Source of the DNA: Lamellibrachia columna
Lineage: Eukaryota > Annelida > Polychaeta > Sabellida > Siboglinidae
Length of the DNA: 64,000 bases
Reading direction: 5' to 3'
Assembly (NCBI GenBank): GCA_963662155.1
Contig: OY759265.1
Location: 41,814,162 to 41,878,161, forward strand
Shown here: positions 10,422 through 21,526 of the stretch, one piece after another
How the letters are laid out: each line of letters begins with the position of its first letter
Numbering within the stretch: the first letter of the stretch is position 1
The notes under the pieces: model-generated
Told to the model about the DNA's origin: nothing
The model's input: the letters and a program-made list of their open reading frames with translations, nothing else
Database searches by the model: none
Position numbers and translations under genes: made by a program

Positions 10422-12378
10422 TCACAACAGCATCTCTAGCTGCTTTCCCTGCAGCAGTGCGTACACGCTCGATGGCCACAGTGGGGGGGCATTGCCCATG
10501 TAGGCTGGTGGGGGGTTGTCTTCTGGCTGAGGGTCGGTGTCATGCCCTGCTGGTGGTGGCAGTCCGAGCCGTGTTGCATGGTTGTGCAGCATCACACATG
10601 CCTTTGTTGGGGTGAGGCGGATCTCACTGTGCAGGCAATGCCATCGACGTTTTAGCACACCAATGCATCGTTCGACAGTGCTTCGCGTGATGCAGTGGGC
10701 GTCTGTGTATGCTCGTTCCTGGCGATCCCGTGGATTCAATATCAGCGTGAGCAGCCAGTCTCAAAGCATGTAGCCACTGTCGCCAAGAAACACCCCTGTC
10801 AGTGGCTTCTGGTGTGACTCAAACGCGTCAAACAGTGGCATATCAGCGTCACAAATCAACTACAACAGAGAAAGAGACACTCATTCAATGTGCATGCTTA
10901 TAAACATGAATCAATGTAGTTTTTCTTTGTGTTTGAAATACATTTAACTATGTAGGTAGTACATGGAAAAAATGTGTGTTTTGTTTTGAAATGTTCAAAA
11001 GCAACCAGGGCTGAAGTTAAATAAACATTAATTGTACTTATTCAATTTCGGATTTGTAATAAAAAAAATTGAACAAGCAGATTTAAAAGGTCTTGAGCAT
11101 GTTAATTTGGAATTGAATGAAAAGGACATATATACCAGTAATGACACTGTTAAGCTTTTACATAAAGTATCGATTTGTAAAGATTGGTAATATCAAACAT
11201 AAAATAACAGAAACATTTTGTAGGTAGAAAGATCAAAGTATTTCACTGCCCTCCTTTGATTAGTTATGAAAACGACTGTTTGCTTGATGTTGGTCTCATC
11301 TTACTGGCAACAGCTGCCTTTACTTGAATAACTAAGCTACCATTCAAGCAATAAAACCCCTGTCTTGTGATGCCATGTCCACAGAGGGGCGCCCTTTCAG
11401 GGGAACCTTTACAGTGGCCAGTTGGCTGCTGTTACTAATTGCAATTAAGTGGTCAGCTAGGTGCAAGTGTAAATATAAGGCAAATAAGATAGGAATGTTA
11501 CAAACTTAATGTTACACTTTGTAACAGTGTGGATGTCAGCAACTTTTTTTTACAGGCTTTTGAGGAGTGGACAGTCAGCAATAACTTTCTATCCTCAGTA
11601 ACAAAAAGTTTATCCTCGAATGAGTTAGTATTATAATAGTACTAATAAAGTATTCATATACTTTCACAATAATTGCTTTGGCTTTAATAATTATTGTATT
11701 TTAATCAATTATTTGAGTGCAACAAAAAGTAGTTGTTAGAATGTGATATTCCTGTCATATTCCACCACCAAACGCACACACGCACACACACATAATCAGT
11801 AACATATTTTTTTTAGCAAATTGAAAATACTTGATAAATTACACATTACCTATACGTTGATCGAGTGGAAATTCTTCCTGTTGACATATTTGTGTTCGTT
11901 GGCTGTGGGAGACTGTATTCGCACGTGGGTACCATCGATGCACCCTACCACATTAGGATACCCTGCCAGCCGCAGGAATTTCACCTTCTGTTGGTCGGCT
12001 ACTTGTTGCGCTGGCAGACACACCGAATCGTGCATTCGATGAACCAACGCGTTGGCCAATCGATGTATGGTCCTTGATGCTGTGGACTGGTCAATGCCGA
12101 TTGTCTCAGTCACCAAGTTCTGGAAACATCTTGTGGCATACATACGCAATGCTACCATCACTTGGGATGCGCCGGCAGGGAGCCTTGCCGTGTTACTGGG
12201 TATTCCAAATCATTTCTCAGCTCATCTACTATTCTCAGAATATCGTGATGACGAAATCTGAACTTCGAATACAATTCCGTGTCATCATATATTTCTAGCG
12301 GATTCCTCCTATCCCAGAATAACCGATTTCACCGCAGATTTCGCCTCAATCGTCTCCGCCAAACTATCACGGCCGCCA
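10422..12378 (-). pseudogene. Harbinger transposase (HARBI1-like DDE nuclease), broken
   Basis: Two exons. Exon 1 (12378-11850) starts MAAVIVWRRRLRRN, typical for the family. A TGA follows, then RFRHHDILRIVDELRNDLEY, then a frameshift at about 12160 into VALRMYATRCFQNLVTETIG, STASRTIHRL and the first catalytic box NVVGCIDGTHVRI. It ends in KNFHSINV and a TAG exactly at the donor GTAATG, where Gln is usual. Exon 2 (10859-10422, acceptor TCTGTTGTAG) reads LICDADMPLFDAFE, GVFLGDSGYML (a stop follows), then the catalytic Glu box STVERCIGVLKRRWHCL. The ARWPGSxHDSRIL block expected between CDA and DMPLF is missing, so a catalytic Asp is probably lost. Nuclease for cut-and-paste transposition; this copy is dead. 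Confidence 0.8.
10873..11849 (-). other. Intron of the Harbinger transposase gene
   Basis: Non-coding AT-rich sequence between the donor at 11849 and the acceptor at 10860-10861 on the minus strand. I see no other feature here. Confidence 0.55.
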
Positions 12379-13589
12379 TTTTTCACGAGTTGCGCTATGG
12401 ACTAAAGAGTTAGTCCTGGTGGTTTTCGAGCGTAGCGATACGTCGCAGCTACGCAGGAAATCCCCGGAAATTGAGCCTAAGTAGTGCTCGAGCATACCGA
12501 CTAACGGGTTTACGCTATAGCCTAGGCGTTAAGCTATGGCGTAAGAGGTTAGTCCTAGGCAAAGTCAATCGCCCTACAATTTTTTTCTATCTGGCTGTTG
12601 CTGTAGTTAGGGGCGAAGATCTCGTTCATCAAAAACTCAAGTATTTTCATGAAACGTGAAACCTTACAAAAACGCCATAAACAGAGCAATAAACACGTCT
12701 TTCGTGTCTGTATGCATTCTTATATGTATATCACTAAAGTTACCTGACAATAACCATGTAAAAGTGTGAAATTATTACCTTTTTGTCAGAACGCATGTGC
12801 TTGTCAAAGTTTGTATATAACCGGATGTTGTTGTGAGCGAGAATAGCAAACGGGATTTCCATAGATCTATATAAGGTCACGCTAAGAATTGCCGTCTGCT
12901 GGCCATAGAGTTACATCATTAATAATGCCCCTATAAACTACTAATTTAGTAACGGGTGTTTTATTTATGTCTGTGCTGCTGGCCCATTCTGGCCTCATTC
13001 TACACGAAATCGCGTTTGATCATGTGACCCAAAGACAACATCACGTGCACAGTATGGCGGCTATTTATGAAATCTTATCTGTGTGACCGATAAATGTACT
13101 CATAAATAATTATTTGGAGCACATTTCTTCAGTTTCTTGACGCCTAAGTGTCGGTTGTAAGTCACGGAATACATATGTGAAACGGTTAGTGTGTATCGAT
13201 TTTAAAACTTAAGTTATTAGTAGCCATTTGGCTACGGAAAGCCCAAATTGGCGAGTTAGTAAAACCCGGTGTCGACTTTCGCCCCAGAGACGAAGAGTGG
13301 GGCGGACAATTTTGCCTAGTTAGTCCCGGTCCATGCATACGGCCCCAGTACATCATCATCATCATAGTAGATCTATTCCATAACGGCATACGTACGTGTG
13401 TTTTATTCAGTTCAAGAATCAACAGGATGTTGAAATAATACACATTATGCTAGTATACTCGTTCAATAAGTTCCATAAACTGCATATTGGCATATAAGAC
13501 AGTGCTGCAAGCACACAGGGCTTCCGACAGCGTTTTTGGGCTTGGTGCAGCAAGCGGTGAGAGAGAACACCTAACGCGCATCGCGTACA

Positions 13590-13640
13590 GTGCGGTCCGA
13601 AACCGTGGACCCCGACCACCGCGTTATAATGAGGCTCAAC
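13590..13640. mobile_element. Pogo/Tigger-like terminal repeat, right
   Basis: On the minus strand from 13640: CAGTTGAGCCTCATTATAAC, then GCGGTGGTCGGGGTCC. It is directly followed on the plus strand by TA, the usual target. Inverted relative to the similar end at 6289. Confidence 0.4.
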
Positions 13641-13674
13641 TGTATATATATGTATGCATGCATGCATGCATGCA

Positions 13675-13707
<33 letters not shown>
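13641..13707 (+). repeat. ATGC/ATAC tetranucleotide microsatellite
   Basis: Short TA run, then (ATGC)n grading into (ATAC)n and back to TA. Confidence 0.9.
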
Positions 13708-13709
<2 letters not shown>

Positions 13710-13818
13710 GCATTTTCATTCATATAAAGCTGAACTAATACAATTGGTCTACAATTGTGTGTTTTTGACATAGACATTAAGCGTCTCTGACAAAGCAGAA
13801 GCTCAGTCCTGCACCACC

Positions 13819-14022
13819 ATGGCAAACATGCATCATGCAAACACAACTTTATCGGATATACTAATTGATAAATTAGGTGCACATAGACAAATTAAAATTT
13901 CCCGAGCATGGGCATCAACTAATAGAAGGTCTAAGTCACTTATTGTCTATATGATACAACTGTGGAATTCTCTGAATATCAATATTATCAATTTTCGAAC
14001 GTTCAACCATTTTATAGCTTAA
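13819..14022 (+). mobile_element. LINE C-terminal scrap
   Basis: An open frame of 67 codons ends SLIVYMIQLWNSLNINIINF, RTFNHFIA. The WNSL...I.NF..F pattern is how many LINE polyproteins end (WNSLP..I....SF...L). No other support. Confidence 0.35.
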
Positions 14023-14109
14023 TTTTAGAAGACAGTTGTTGGAAAGGTATGCTAAGAAGACATAATGATAGCACGTAATGATTATCACAGTAGCATTGCA
14101 TTACATAAA

Positions 14110-14913
14110 ATTATACGTGACATCATGTTCGTTTGTTTATTTGTGATCGTAAAATTTCTTCCAAAACCGACTACGAAATTCTCCAAACTGACCTAAGCAA
14201 ACTCCAAACATGGTCAGACAAATGGCAAATGGAATTTAATGTGTCTAAATGTGTCCACCTTCCAATAACAAACAAAACTAAACCCAGCCCACACAAGTAC
14301 TCGCTTTCTGGCCAGCCATTATCCACTGTATCCAGCCACTCATATCTCGGAGTAAAATTGGATTCCAAATTAACCTAGAAAAATCACGTCACTGACATAA
14401 CTTCAAAATCTTCGAAATTTTTTGATTAAATGAACTCTTGGCCCATGTAAACCTGAAGTTAAACAAACAGCCTACAACATGCTAATCCGGCCAAAACTCG
14501 AGTATTCGTCACCCATATGGAATCCCCACACCTTTTCACAAGTTAAAAGCCTTGAAAGAGTGCAACGCTCTGCTGCCAGATTTGTTTAAAATTATTACAG
14601 ACGGAACACAAATCCAGCAGATCTAATTACTGCCCTTGGATGGCCAACCCTCGAACGAAGACGTATCATTAAACAGGCCACAACCTTCTAAATAACATTA
14701 TTGAGATCACCCCCCCCAGGCCTACTAACCCGCTCTCGAACCCGTGGACAATACATAGCCCCCAGGTGTCGTATAAATGCAATGGTCTTTTCATTTTATC
14801 CCCGAGCCATTCGCATATGGAATAAGATTCCACCAAAAATTACCAACATAAAAACCCAAAATCATTTCAAGAAGCTATTATGGAACTCCCTTTCACCACA
14901 CCTCCTCACCTAA
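14110..14913 (+). mobile_element. Jockey/CR1-group LINE fragment, third family
   Basis: Post-catalytic RT and thumb regions: ISSKTDYEILQTDLSKLQTW, SDKWQMEFNVSKCVH, SHSYLGVKLDSKLTWKNHV, then after frameshifts AYNMLIRPKLEYSSPIWNPH, SLERVQRSAARFV, GWPTLERRR, and in 14701-14913 SFYPRAIRIWNKIPPKITNI and KTQNHFKKLLWNSL. Several stops and frameshifts. The residues differ clearly from the CR1-like copies elsewhere in the window, so this is a separate family. Confidence 0.7.
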
Positions 14914-15420
14914 ACTGCCTTTAAAACACAGTGCTCAGCGTAAACTTATCCATGGTGTGGGTGTGGAGACTGTCTATGTGTGCATGTGGCAAGGCAGTGA
15001 CAGTATCCATACACATAACCAACCTATTCAAAATTTTCGTTTAACATCCTATACATAAAATAAATAAAACTATCAGATAAAACCATTTCAGCAACATTAA
15101 AGATACTAGTCTTTTAGACGAATGCACCACCCACAGCGCATGTGCACAGTCCACCACAAACTCCTGGTTTAGCCCAAGTTTGGGCTATTTGGAGTATAAC
15201 CACTTGTGACCTTTCATTAAACTAATTAACTGATTTCACTATTGCAGTTAGGGGGTAACACAAAGTAATAAGAATTTCACTTCTGTGTTACTCCATTAAA
15301 ACATTTGTTTGCTGTTGTCTGTTTATATTGCATAACTAATTCATTTTGATTGCATTTGTTAGAATAAACGTTTCTGAATGTTGAATAAAACAAATGATGA
15401 ACTGTTTTTATTTCACTCAC

Positions 15421-15559
15421 CTGAACTTAGCAATCAGAAGGTTGACCATTAGAATACTTGTAAAGAGCATGTAGACTATTTGCAGCATGATTGGGACAAA
15501 GGCTGTGTTCTTAGGGCATCTGGACGGAGAACTGTTTGTTGCCTCACATTCCATTGATC
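15421..15559 (-). CDS. TRPM exon: pore turret and S6
   Basis: Exon of 139 nt between TTTCCAG (before 15559) and GTGAGT (after 15421). It codes SMECEATNSSPSRCPKNTAF and VPIMLQIVYMLFTSILMVNL, then LIAKF. The two cysteines flank the outer pore loop as in other TRPM channels, and MVNLLIAKF is the S6 signature (LVNLLIAMF). It starts with the last two bases of a glycine codon opened by exon 20835-20661 (G|GA). Confidence 0.88.
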
Positions 15560-15599
15560 CTGGAAACAAACATATATTTACATTTGTCCTGGTAGTCGT

Positions 15600-16163
15600 C
15601 ATTATATTTTCATCAGGTTAAATATCTTGTTATAATATATTTGTTAGCAAACTCTGCTACTAATGTAGTGGGTAGTCCATCAGTATCAGCTATGTGTAGA
15701 ATCTAAATAAAATGATACAACCAATATTGATATTTAAATGACTAGTTCTATAATATAAAAACAGATGCAATGGTAGGATGCTAGGGTTGTACTTTATAGG
15801 TAGGGTCATGTATGAGAAACAAACCGATCAACGAATGTTTTTGTTAACATTTAGTTAGAGGCAGTATTTTAGCGCAAGTTAATCCCGGACTCTGGCAGGG
15901 AAATTAGTGAGCGAAAATAGGGTTTGTTTACATTTCGAGAAATAAGTCAATAGAGTGAATTGTCAGAAAGAGTGGAATATTGATTATAAAAAGTATTACT
16001 ATTACACGTATATTATATATAAACTTGTTATAGACACATATTAAGAAACCCTTTGTAATATCGCAATAACCGACCCCTGTAATTAAGGACCACCCACTGT
16101 TCGGGCGTTAGTTGAATTAATGGAGTTACAGTTAGTAATGCAGCTGACTGATCGAGTCCGTTA
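15600..16163. other. Intron, no feature seen
   Basis: AT-rich intronic sequence between the S6 exon and a CR1 fragment. I recognise nothing in it. Confidence 0.5.
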
Positions 16164-17118
16164 TTATTTAACAAGATTGCTGTCCATAGCAAAGGCCCAG
16201 ATGGCAAGTGGACAAGGAAGCCATTGGCTTATCGAGAGTCCAACATTTTTCATCTATGTGTAACCCGCCCTTCCGAGATATGTGTCAACCTTGTTTTTAA
16301 ACATATTCATGTTGCCAGCAGTTACACAATCTGTAGACAATTTGTTCCATTCATTTATTGTCCTCTGTGAGAAAGAGTACTTCCTGATATCCAAGATACA
16401 CTGATCCTTTACTAATTTTACCTCATGTCCTCTAGTTCTACTGTTTCTTGACTAAGAAAAAAATATTTCTAACAATATTTTCATACCCATTCAATATCTT
16501 TAATTTTTTTATCTCCTCTTAACCTCCTTGTCTCTAGGGTTGTTAAACCACATTCTTTCAGGCGTTCTTCATAACTAAGGTCTCTCAGTTCTGGAATCAT
16601 TTTAGTTGCTCTCCTCTGACTCTGTTCGTTCAAGTGTATCTATATCCTTCTTACGATATGGTCTCCACGCTTGTATACAATATTCTAAATAAGGCGTAAG
16701 TATTGCTTTATACAGAAGTATAATTAGCCTTTTGTCCTTGTATGTTATATTTCTCCTAATCAACCCAAGCATTTTATTACCCTTTGAAGCTGCAAACCAC
16801 ACTGTCACTGCTCTGAAACTTTCATATCAGCACTTACCGTTACTCCCAAGTCGCTTTCTTTTACAGTAGTGCCTAGAACAGTATCTCCCATTTTATAGTT
16901 TACATCCAAGTTCCCATGTCCTGTATGTAGGCATTTACATTTTCCAAAATTGAATAACATCTGCCATTTTTTTAGACCATTTAACTAGTTTGTCTAGATC
17001 GTTTTATAAATGTTGTTTATCACCATCATTGACATTGTTAACCTTTCTAAACACGGCTGTTGTGTCATCCACAAATTTCAAGTTGCTTGTTATGTTATCG
17101 TCCAAGTCATTGTTATAT
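16164..17118 (-). mobile_element. CR1-like LINE, 3' half, minus strand
   Basis: Reverse complement of the 30510-31430 type copy, ending at 16164 with TTTAACAAGATT. It contains, in order on the minus strand, the regions for ADDTTAVFRKV, a zinc-free thumb (NKMLGLIRRNITYKDKRLII, LYKAILTPYLEYCIQAWRPY, at 16808-16602) and the NEWNKLSTDC-type end. Frameshifts and stops throughout. Confidence 0.85.
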
Positions 17119-17261
17119 AACTTACCTTACATTATCAACAACTTTTCGACTATGGCTGTGGCCATAAATGTTCATCAGGTAGGTGCGTTCGATCCGCATA
17201 TTCAGCCGTCGACTACTGCGGAAAGCTAAAAAATGGCGCGGAGTTTTGAGCGCATGGGTAG

Positions 17262-17325
17262 CGCTGTCGGGATGACAGGGGTGACACGCTGTCGGGATGA
17301 CAGGGGTGACACGCTGTCGGGATGA
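17262..17325 (+). repeat. 25-bp minisatellite, 2.5 copies
   Basis: GCTGTCGGGATGACAGGGGT followed by GACAC, repeated in tandem at the start of a decayed gypsy gag. Confidence 0.85.
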
Positions 17326-19650
17326 CACGCACAAACGAGACCTGTTATTGCATACAGCCGGGGAAGCTGTGCAGGATGTGTTTGACACGGGAACGACATG
17401 GCAAAGACTGTTGGTCAGTTTGTCACCGTTTTGCGACAGCTATAGTGGTTGTTGTAATAGATGGGGAGGTTTCAAACTGGAAATCAGTTTTGAGTGGGGT
17501 ACCACAAGGATCAGTATTAGGACCTTTAAAGGCTTTGTTATTCTTAACATATATCAATGACTTGGACGATAACATAACAAGCAACGTATTAAAAAAATAG
17601 GGATGACACAAAAGCGGACGAGTATATTCACGATAAGGTAATTGACTTATGCCGCTCAGATCCACTCATAACGACATTTCTGGTGGAAGGCAAGGACTTA
17701 AAACTGGATCGCGTGCTGGAAGTAGCCCAAAACGAGAGAGTCGTCTAAACGCCAGGTAAAAGACATCGCCCAGGGCACTGCCAGTCCCGTATACATTACA
17801 TTTAATAGGCCCAAACAAACAGGCAATACAGAAGCCGATCCGATGTACCCACTGTGGCATTCAGGGACATGCAGGCGACGAGTGCCGATGCACTTGTGAC
17901 AATGACTGTCATGAATGTGGTATACGTGGACATCTTGCTGTCATGTGTAGAAGTACTAGATCAAAACAGCAGACACAACCAATTGACATGATAATTGATT
18001 CCGGGTCAACATGCAACATAATAAACACGACAGTGACAGCCAAACTGGAATAGGCGAGGCATTTTAGTCATGTCGCCACCTAATTCATCAATATGGATCT
18101 GCATCAATCGTTGCTCGTCAACGGTCCGTTACATCCGAGGTGCATGCAAATTGACAGTTGCAGAATTTCTTCTTGTACCTGGAAATGCCCCTCCGCTTCT
18201 GGGCCGAGCAACTGCCGGACAGCTGGGAATTCTAAAGGTCGGAATCAACTACGTCACTCATCAACAGTTGACCATCGATAAGATGCTAAGACAGCATCCC
18301 GGCATTGCCAAGGGCATAGGCTGTCTAAAGTATGTCCAAGTCATAGTACATATCATCAAATCAGTCACACCTGTGGCTCGCAAGCACAGTATGGTACCTT
18401 TTCACCTCCCAGACAAGGTTGCAACAGCTCGAAAACTCAAACGAGAGGACGTGATTAAAATGTGACTGGGCCCACCGAGTGGGTGTCGAGAATCATAACT
18501 CCACCGAAGCCAAAAAGTCCGGGAGAAATCAGGTTGTGTGTTGACATGCGGGAAGCCAACAAGGCTATTCTACGCACTCGACATGTAACTCCCACAACAG
18601 ATGAATTGATCAGTGACTTGAACGGTGCTGCCGCCTTTAACAACATTTACTTGAGATCAGGATATCACCAGTTAGTTCTTCAGCCGCCTTCAGCCATTAC
18701 ACAACCACCTTCTCAACTCGTCTTGGGTTGTGTCGCTATAAACGACTCAGTTTTGGCATAAACTCTGCTGCAGATGTATTTAAGCATACTATTCAAACAG
18801 TACTGGCAGGGATCAAAGGTGCCAAAAACATAAGTGACGTGAATCAACAAGAACACGACAAGGCGTTGTCTGAATGTCAAAGAAGGTTGAAGGAATCCGG
18901 CCTCACAATAAATCTACTGAAATGCGAGTTCAACAAGTTGAAACTCGAGTTCTTTGGGTATGTGTTCTCAAAACAGGGTTATATCACCTGATCCGAAGAA
19001 AGTGAAATGTCTCCACGAGGCCGCTAAACCCCGAAACCCCTCCGAAGTCCACTTGATTCTCGGAATGGCGCAATACTGCTCATGCTTCATTCCAGATTGC
19101 ACGACAATCTCCGAACCTCTCCATGCACTAACCTGACAGGACCACCAATGGATATGGAACCAAGTGCAAGCTGATGTATTCTGCAACATTAAGAGTGCAC
19201 TCACTGAATCAGCAACATACTCTTATTATGATCATCGCAACGATACAGACCCTCGTAGATGCCAACCATGTCGGCGTTGCCGTCATACTGTCACAGGGTG
19301 GTAGACCAGTTGCATACGCCAGCCGCACTCTTACCGATGTCGAGACACGATACTCTCAAACTGAAAGCGAGGCAGTCGCAGTAGTATGAGGATGAGAACA
19401 CTTTAACATCTACACTGAGAGAGCTGCCTGCACAGTCATCACTGACCATAAGTCGCTGTTAGGTATATGGCAGAAATCAAACTCACCTCTTCGAATTGCG
19501 AGATGGACCCTGCGTGTACAACACTATGATATCAGATTGGAGTATCGACATGGTCTTAACAACCCGGCTGACTATCTTTCCCGACATCCTGCTCAAGAGC
19601 GCATCGAGTGATTCCGACTGCACTACAAAATCGTGTTATCCAGCTTCCAC
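17300..19650 (+). pseudogene. Ty3/gypsy element, decayed gag-pol
   Basis: In order: gag piece (KRDLLLHTAGEAVQDVFD-like, 17320-17400; SDPLITTFLVEGKDLKLDRV, 17650-17720); two CCHC zinc knuckles, CTHCGIQGHAGDEC and CHECGIRGHLAVMC (17840-17950); protease DSGST box (17998-18010); RT with RLCVDMREANKAI (18530), LNGAAAFNNIYLRSGYHQL (the usual Asp is Asn) and FGINSAADVFKHTIQ (18755); connection GYVFSKQG; RNase H VDANHVGVAVILSQGGRPVA (19255); TDHKSL and PADYLSRHP (19440-19590). Many frameshifts and stops; the YxDD box is damaged (KNISDV). The layout and residues fit the K02A2.6-like branch of invertebrate gypsy elements. No integrase or LTRs found here. Confidence 0.8.
17436..17618 (+). mobile_element. 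CR1-like LINE scrap nested in gypsy gag
   Basis: Codes GEVSNWKSVLSGVPQGSVLG, then YINDLDDNITSNVLK, the CR1 palm region. It interrupts the gypsy gag, whose sequence resumes at about 17620 (DEYIHDKVIDLCRSDPLI). Confidence 0.8.
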
Positions 19651-19743
19651 ACGAAGGCCATCGAGGCATCAGTAAGACAAAGGTGCTCATCGGGAGCAAA
19701 AAAGACCAGACAATAATTTTTAAATTGCACAAGCACATTTTAC

Positions 19744-19952
19744 TATAAACATTTAACAAGATTTAGCAAGATTGCCATCCCAAACAACAAGTTCCAGATG
19801 GCAAAGTGGACAAGGAAGCCATTGGCTTATCGAGAGTCCAACAATTTTCTCATCTATGTGTAGCCCACCCTTATCAAATATCTGTCAATTCTATTTTTAA
19901 ACATATTCACACTACTAGCATTAACACAATCATTTGGCAGTTTGTTCCATTT
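19744..19952 (-). mobile_element. CR1-like LINE 3' tail
   Basis: About 210 bp of CR1 3' end in reverse orientation, beginning with the TTTAACAAGATTTAGCAAGA tail and containing the complement of the last codons (MFKNRIDRYL-like). 5'-truncated at 19952. Confidence 0.8.
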
Positions 19953-19959
19953 GAACCAT

Positions 19960-20655
19960 ACCTGCACCTGTACATTCACTCATGCGTGCACAAGTACCTT
20001 TCTGCAGGAATGTGCCCTTCTCCTTGTGACTGTAGTAAAATAACAAGAACACATGTGGTCCAGAGTTCTGAGACTATGTAGGTAGTATCTGAGGACTCCA
20101 GATCTGGATGAGTCCTAACTGACCCTTGATTGCAATTACTAACAATGACTCAAGTGCTTCATAATAATTAACCCAGTGTGGGATCAGTGAAGCCATGAGA
20201 CATGCAGCATGTCCCATGAAGCCATGAGACCTGCTAGTCTGTGTCTGAGAGAGCAGGGACTGAGGGAGCAGATATAAGAGAAAAAGAGAAATGCTAAACA
20301 AAGAAATGTAGCCAGTGTGTTGTCAGGTAACAAATCTTCCTGTTGGCTGCTTTGTTGTAATTGAAGTGAATGTCATTGTTGATGAAATAGTGTTTTTTTA
20401 CAGTTTTCCCCATAAAAAATCTGATCAACTGCCATTGCATATTCACTTGTTGCTGAGTTATATAAATTATATTAATTAATAATTTTTAGTTGAATATATG
20501 TAATTATTTAATTTTTTTTAAATATGTACTCGTATTTGTGAGAATGTACTCATACTCGTATTCAGCTTTTAACAATGTACTCGTACTGTAACATATTATA
20601 TCAAATATTGAAATATGCGAATGGATTCCTTGTTTTTATAACTGTAAAACAGCAA
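19960..20655. other. Intron, no gene seen
   Basis: Includes a short repeat CCATGAAGCCATGAGACCTG/CCATGAGACATGCAG at 20192-20236 and AT-rich sequence. No coding support. Confidence 0.5.
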
Positions 20656-20660
20656 CTGAC

Positions 20661-20835
20661 CGTCCAATTCGTCAAGAAAGTGTTCACCGTCAATCTGAAA
20701 GAATGCTTTCTTGAAAATAGCACCAAGAAGTGGCCAACCAAATGTGGAATTTGGGTAGAGGATGGCTTGCAGGGCAGTGCCATATGCTGTGACGAACACC
20801 ATCAAGATGACAAGGATGTATAACATGTCATTCAT
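20661..20835 (-). CDS. TRPM exon: S5 and pore helix
   Basis: Exon of 175 nt between GTTTTTAG (before 20835) and GTCAGT (after 20661), phase 0 at its start. It codes MNDMLYILVILMVFVTAYGT (S5), ALQAILYPNSTFGWPLLGAI and FKKAFFQIDGEHFLDELD (pore helix and filter region). The pattern matches KMMxDMxxFxxxMxVxxxxYGVxRQAIL...FYxPYWxIFGExFxxEID of TRPM channels; FQIDGEHFLDELD stands at the selectivity filter and is more acidic than most vertebrate forms. Confidence 0.88.
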
Positions 20836-20838
20836 CTA

Positions 20839-21073
20839 AAAACAACACCATACAACTTCAAGCATATGTTTTCTAATATAATGGTTTATGACTATTTGTG
20901 ATATAAATACACATCATATTTAGAATAGAGCATTATATTATCTGAATTGATATAAAAGCAACACCATACAACGTCATGCATACATTTTCCAATATAATGT
21001 TTTTTTATGATTACTTCTGTTGCTATAACTAAACTTCATAGAATAGAGCTTTATTTTATCTGAATTGATGTGA
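20839..21073. repeat. Tandem duplication of intron sequence beside an exon
   Basis: Two copies of about 117 bp (20839-20954 and 20955-21073), both starting with AACACCATACAAC and ending with TTATCTGAATTGAT. The left copy carries the polypyrimidine tract of the S5 exon acceptor. Confidence 0.75.
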
Positions 21074-21179
21074 GATATGCCACAGTAGCATACAGTGCCT
21101 TGTATATAATTACATATGACATTGACGATGAGTCGAACAGTTGCCTAAGATGGCATGTATTCTGGTAATCATACTGGGT

Positions 21180-21526
21180 ACCACATAAATTTTAGGACCT
21201 ATGCTATTTTTAATATATATAATTGATTTGGAAGATGACATATCTAGCAAAGTACTGAAATTTGCTGATGACACACAAGTATTTAGAAATGTGATACATG
21301 ATACAAATAAATAAAGTTAACAGCATGATCTAGATAAATTGGTTAAATGGTCTGAAAAATTACAAATGTTATTCAATTTTGGAAAGTGTAAATGCATACA
21401 CATAGGACACGGAGACATGGACGAAGAATATAAATGGGGGATGCTGTACTAGGTAGAACCACACAAGAAAAGGACCTAGGAGTAACATTTAGTGCTGACA
21501 TGACAATTTCAGAGCAATGTTGGATT
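21180..21526 (+). mobile_element. CR1-like LINE, left part of a split copy
   Basis: RT region from LGPMLFLIYIIDLEDDISS through FADDTQVFRNV and the LFNFGKCKCIHIGHGDMDE stretch to SEQC. It stops at CAATGTTGGATT, repeated at 22436-22447 where the same CR1 sequence resumes. Confidence 0.85.

Larger units (their letters stand above)
7369..13345. mobile_element. PIF/Harbinger DNA transposon
   Basis: A 6-kb unit bounded by a perfect 22-bp inverted repeat beginning GGGGCCGTATGCATGGACCG (7369-7390, and 13324-13345 on the other strand). It contains the two genes typical of the superfamily in convergent orientation: an accessory coiled-coil protein gene (plus strand, about 8887-10084) and a DDE transposase gene (minus strand, 12378-10422), with a hairpin between their 3' ends. 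Sub-terminal stretches at 7391-7440 and 12395-12590 are rich in TAGTC and GACTA words. No matching 3-bp target duplication is visible (CCA left, AGT right), so the outer limits are less sure than the content. Both genes are disrupted. Confidence 0.72.
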
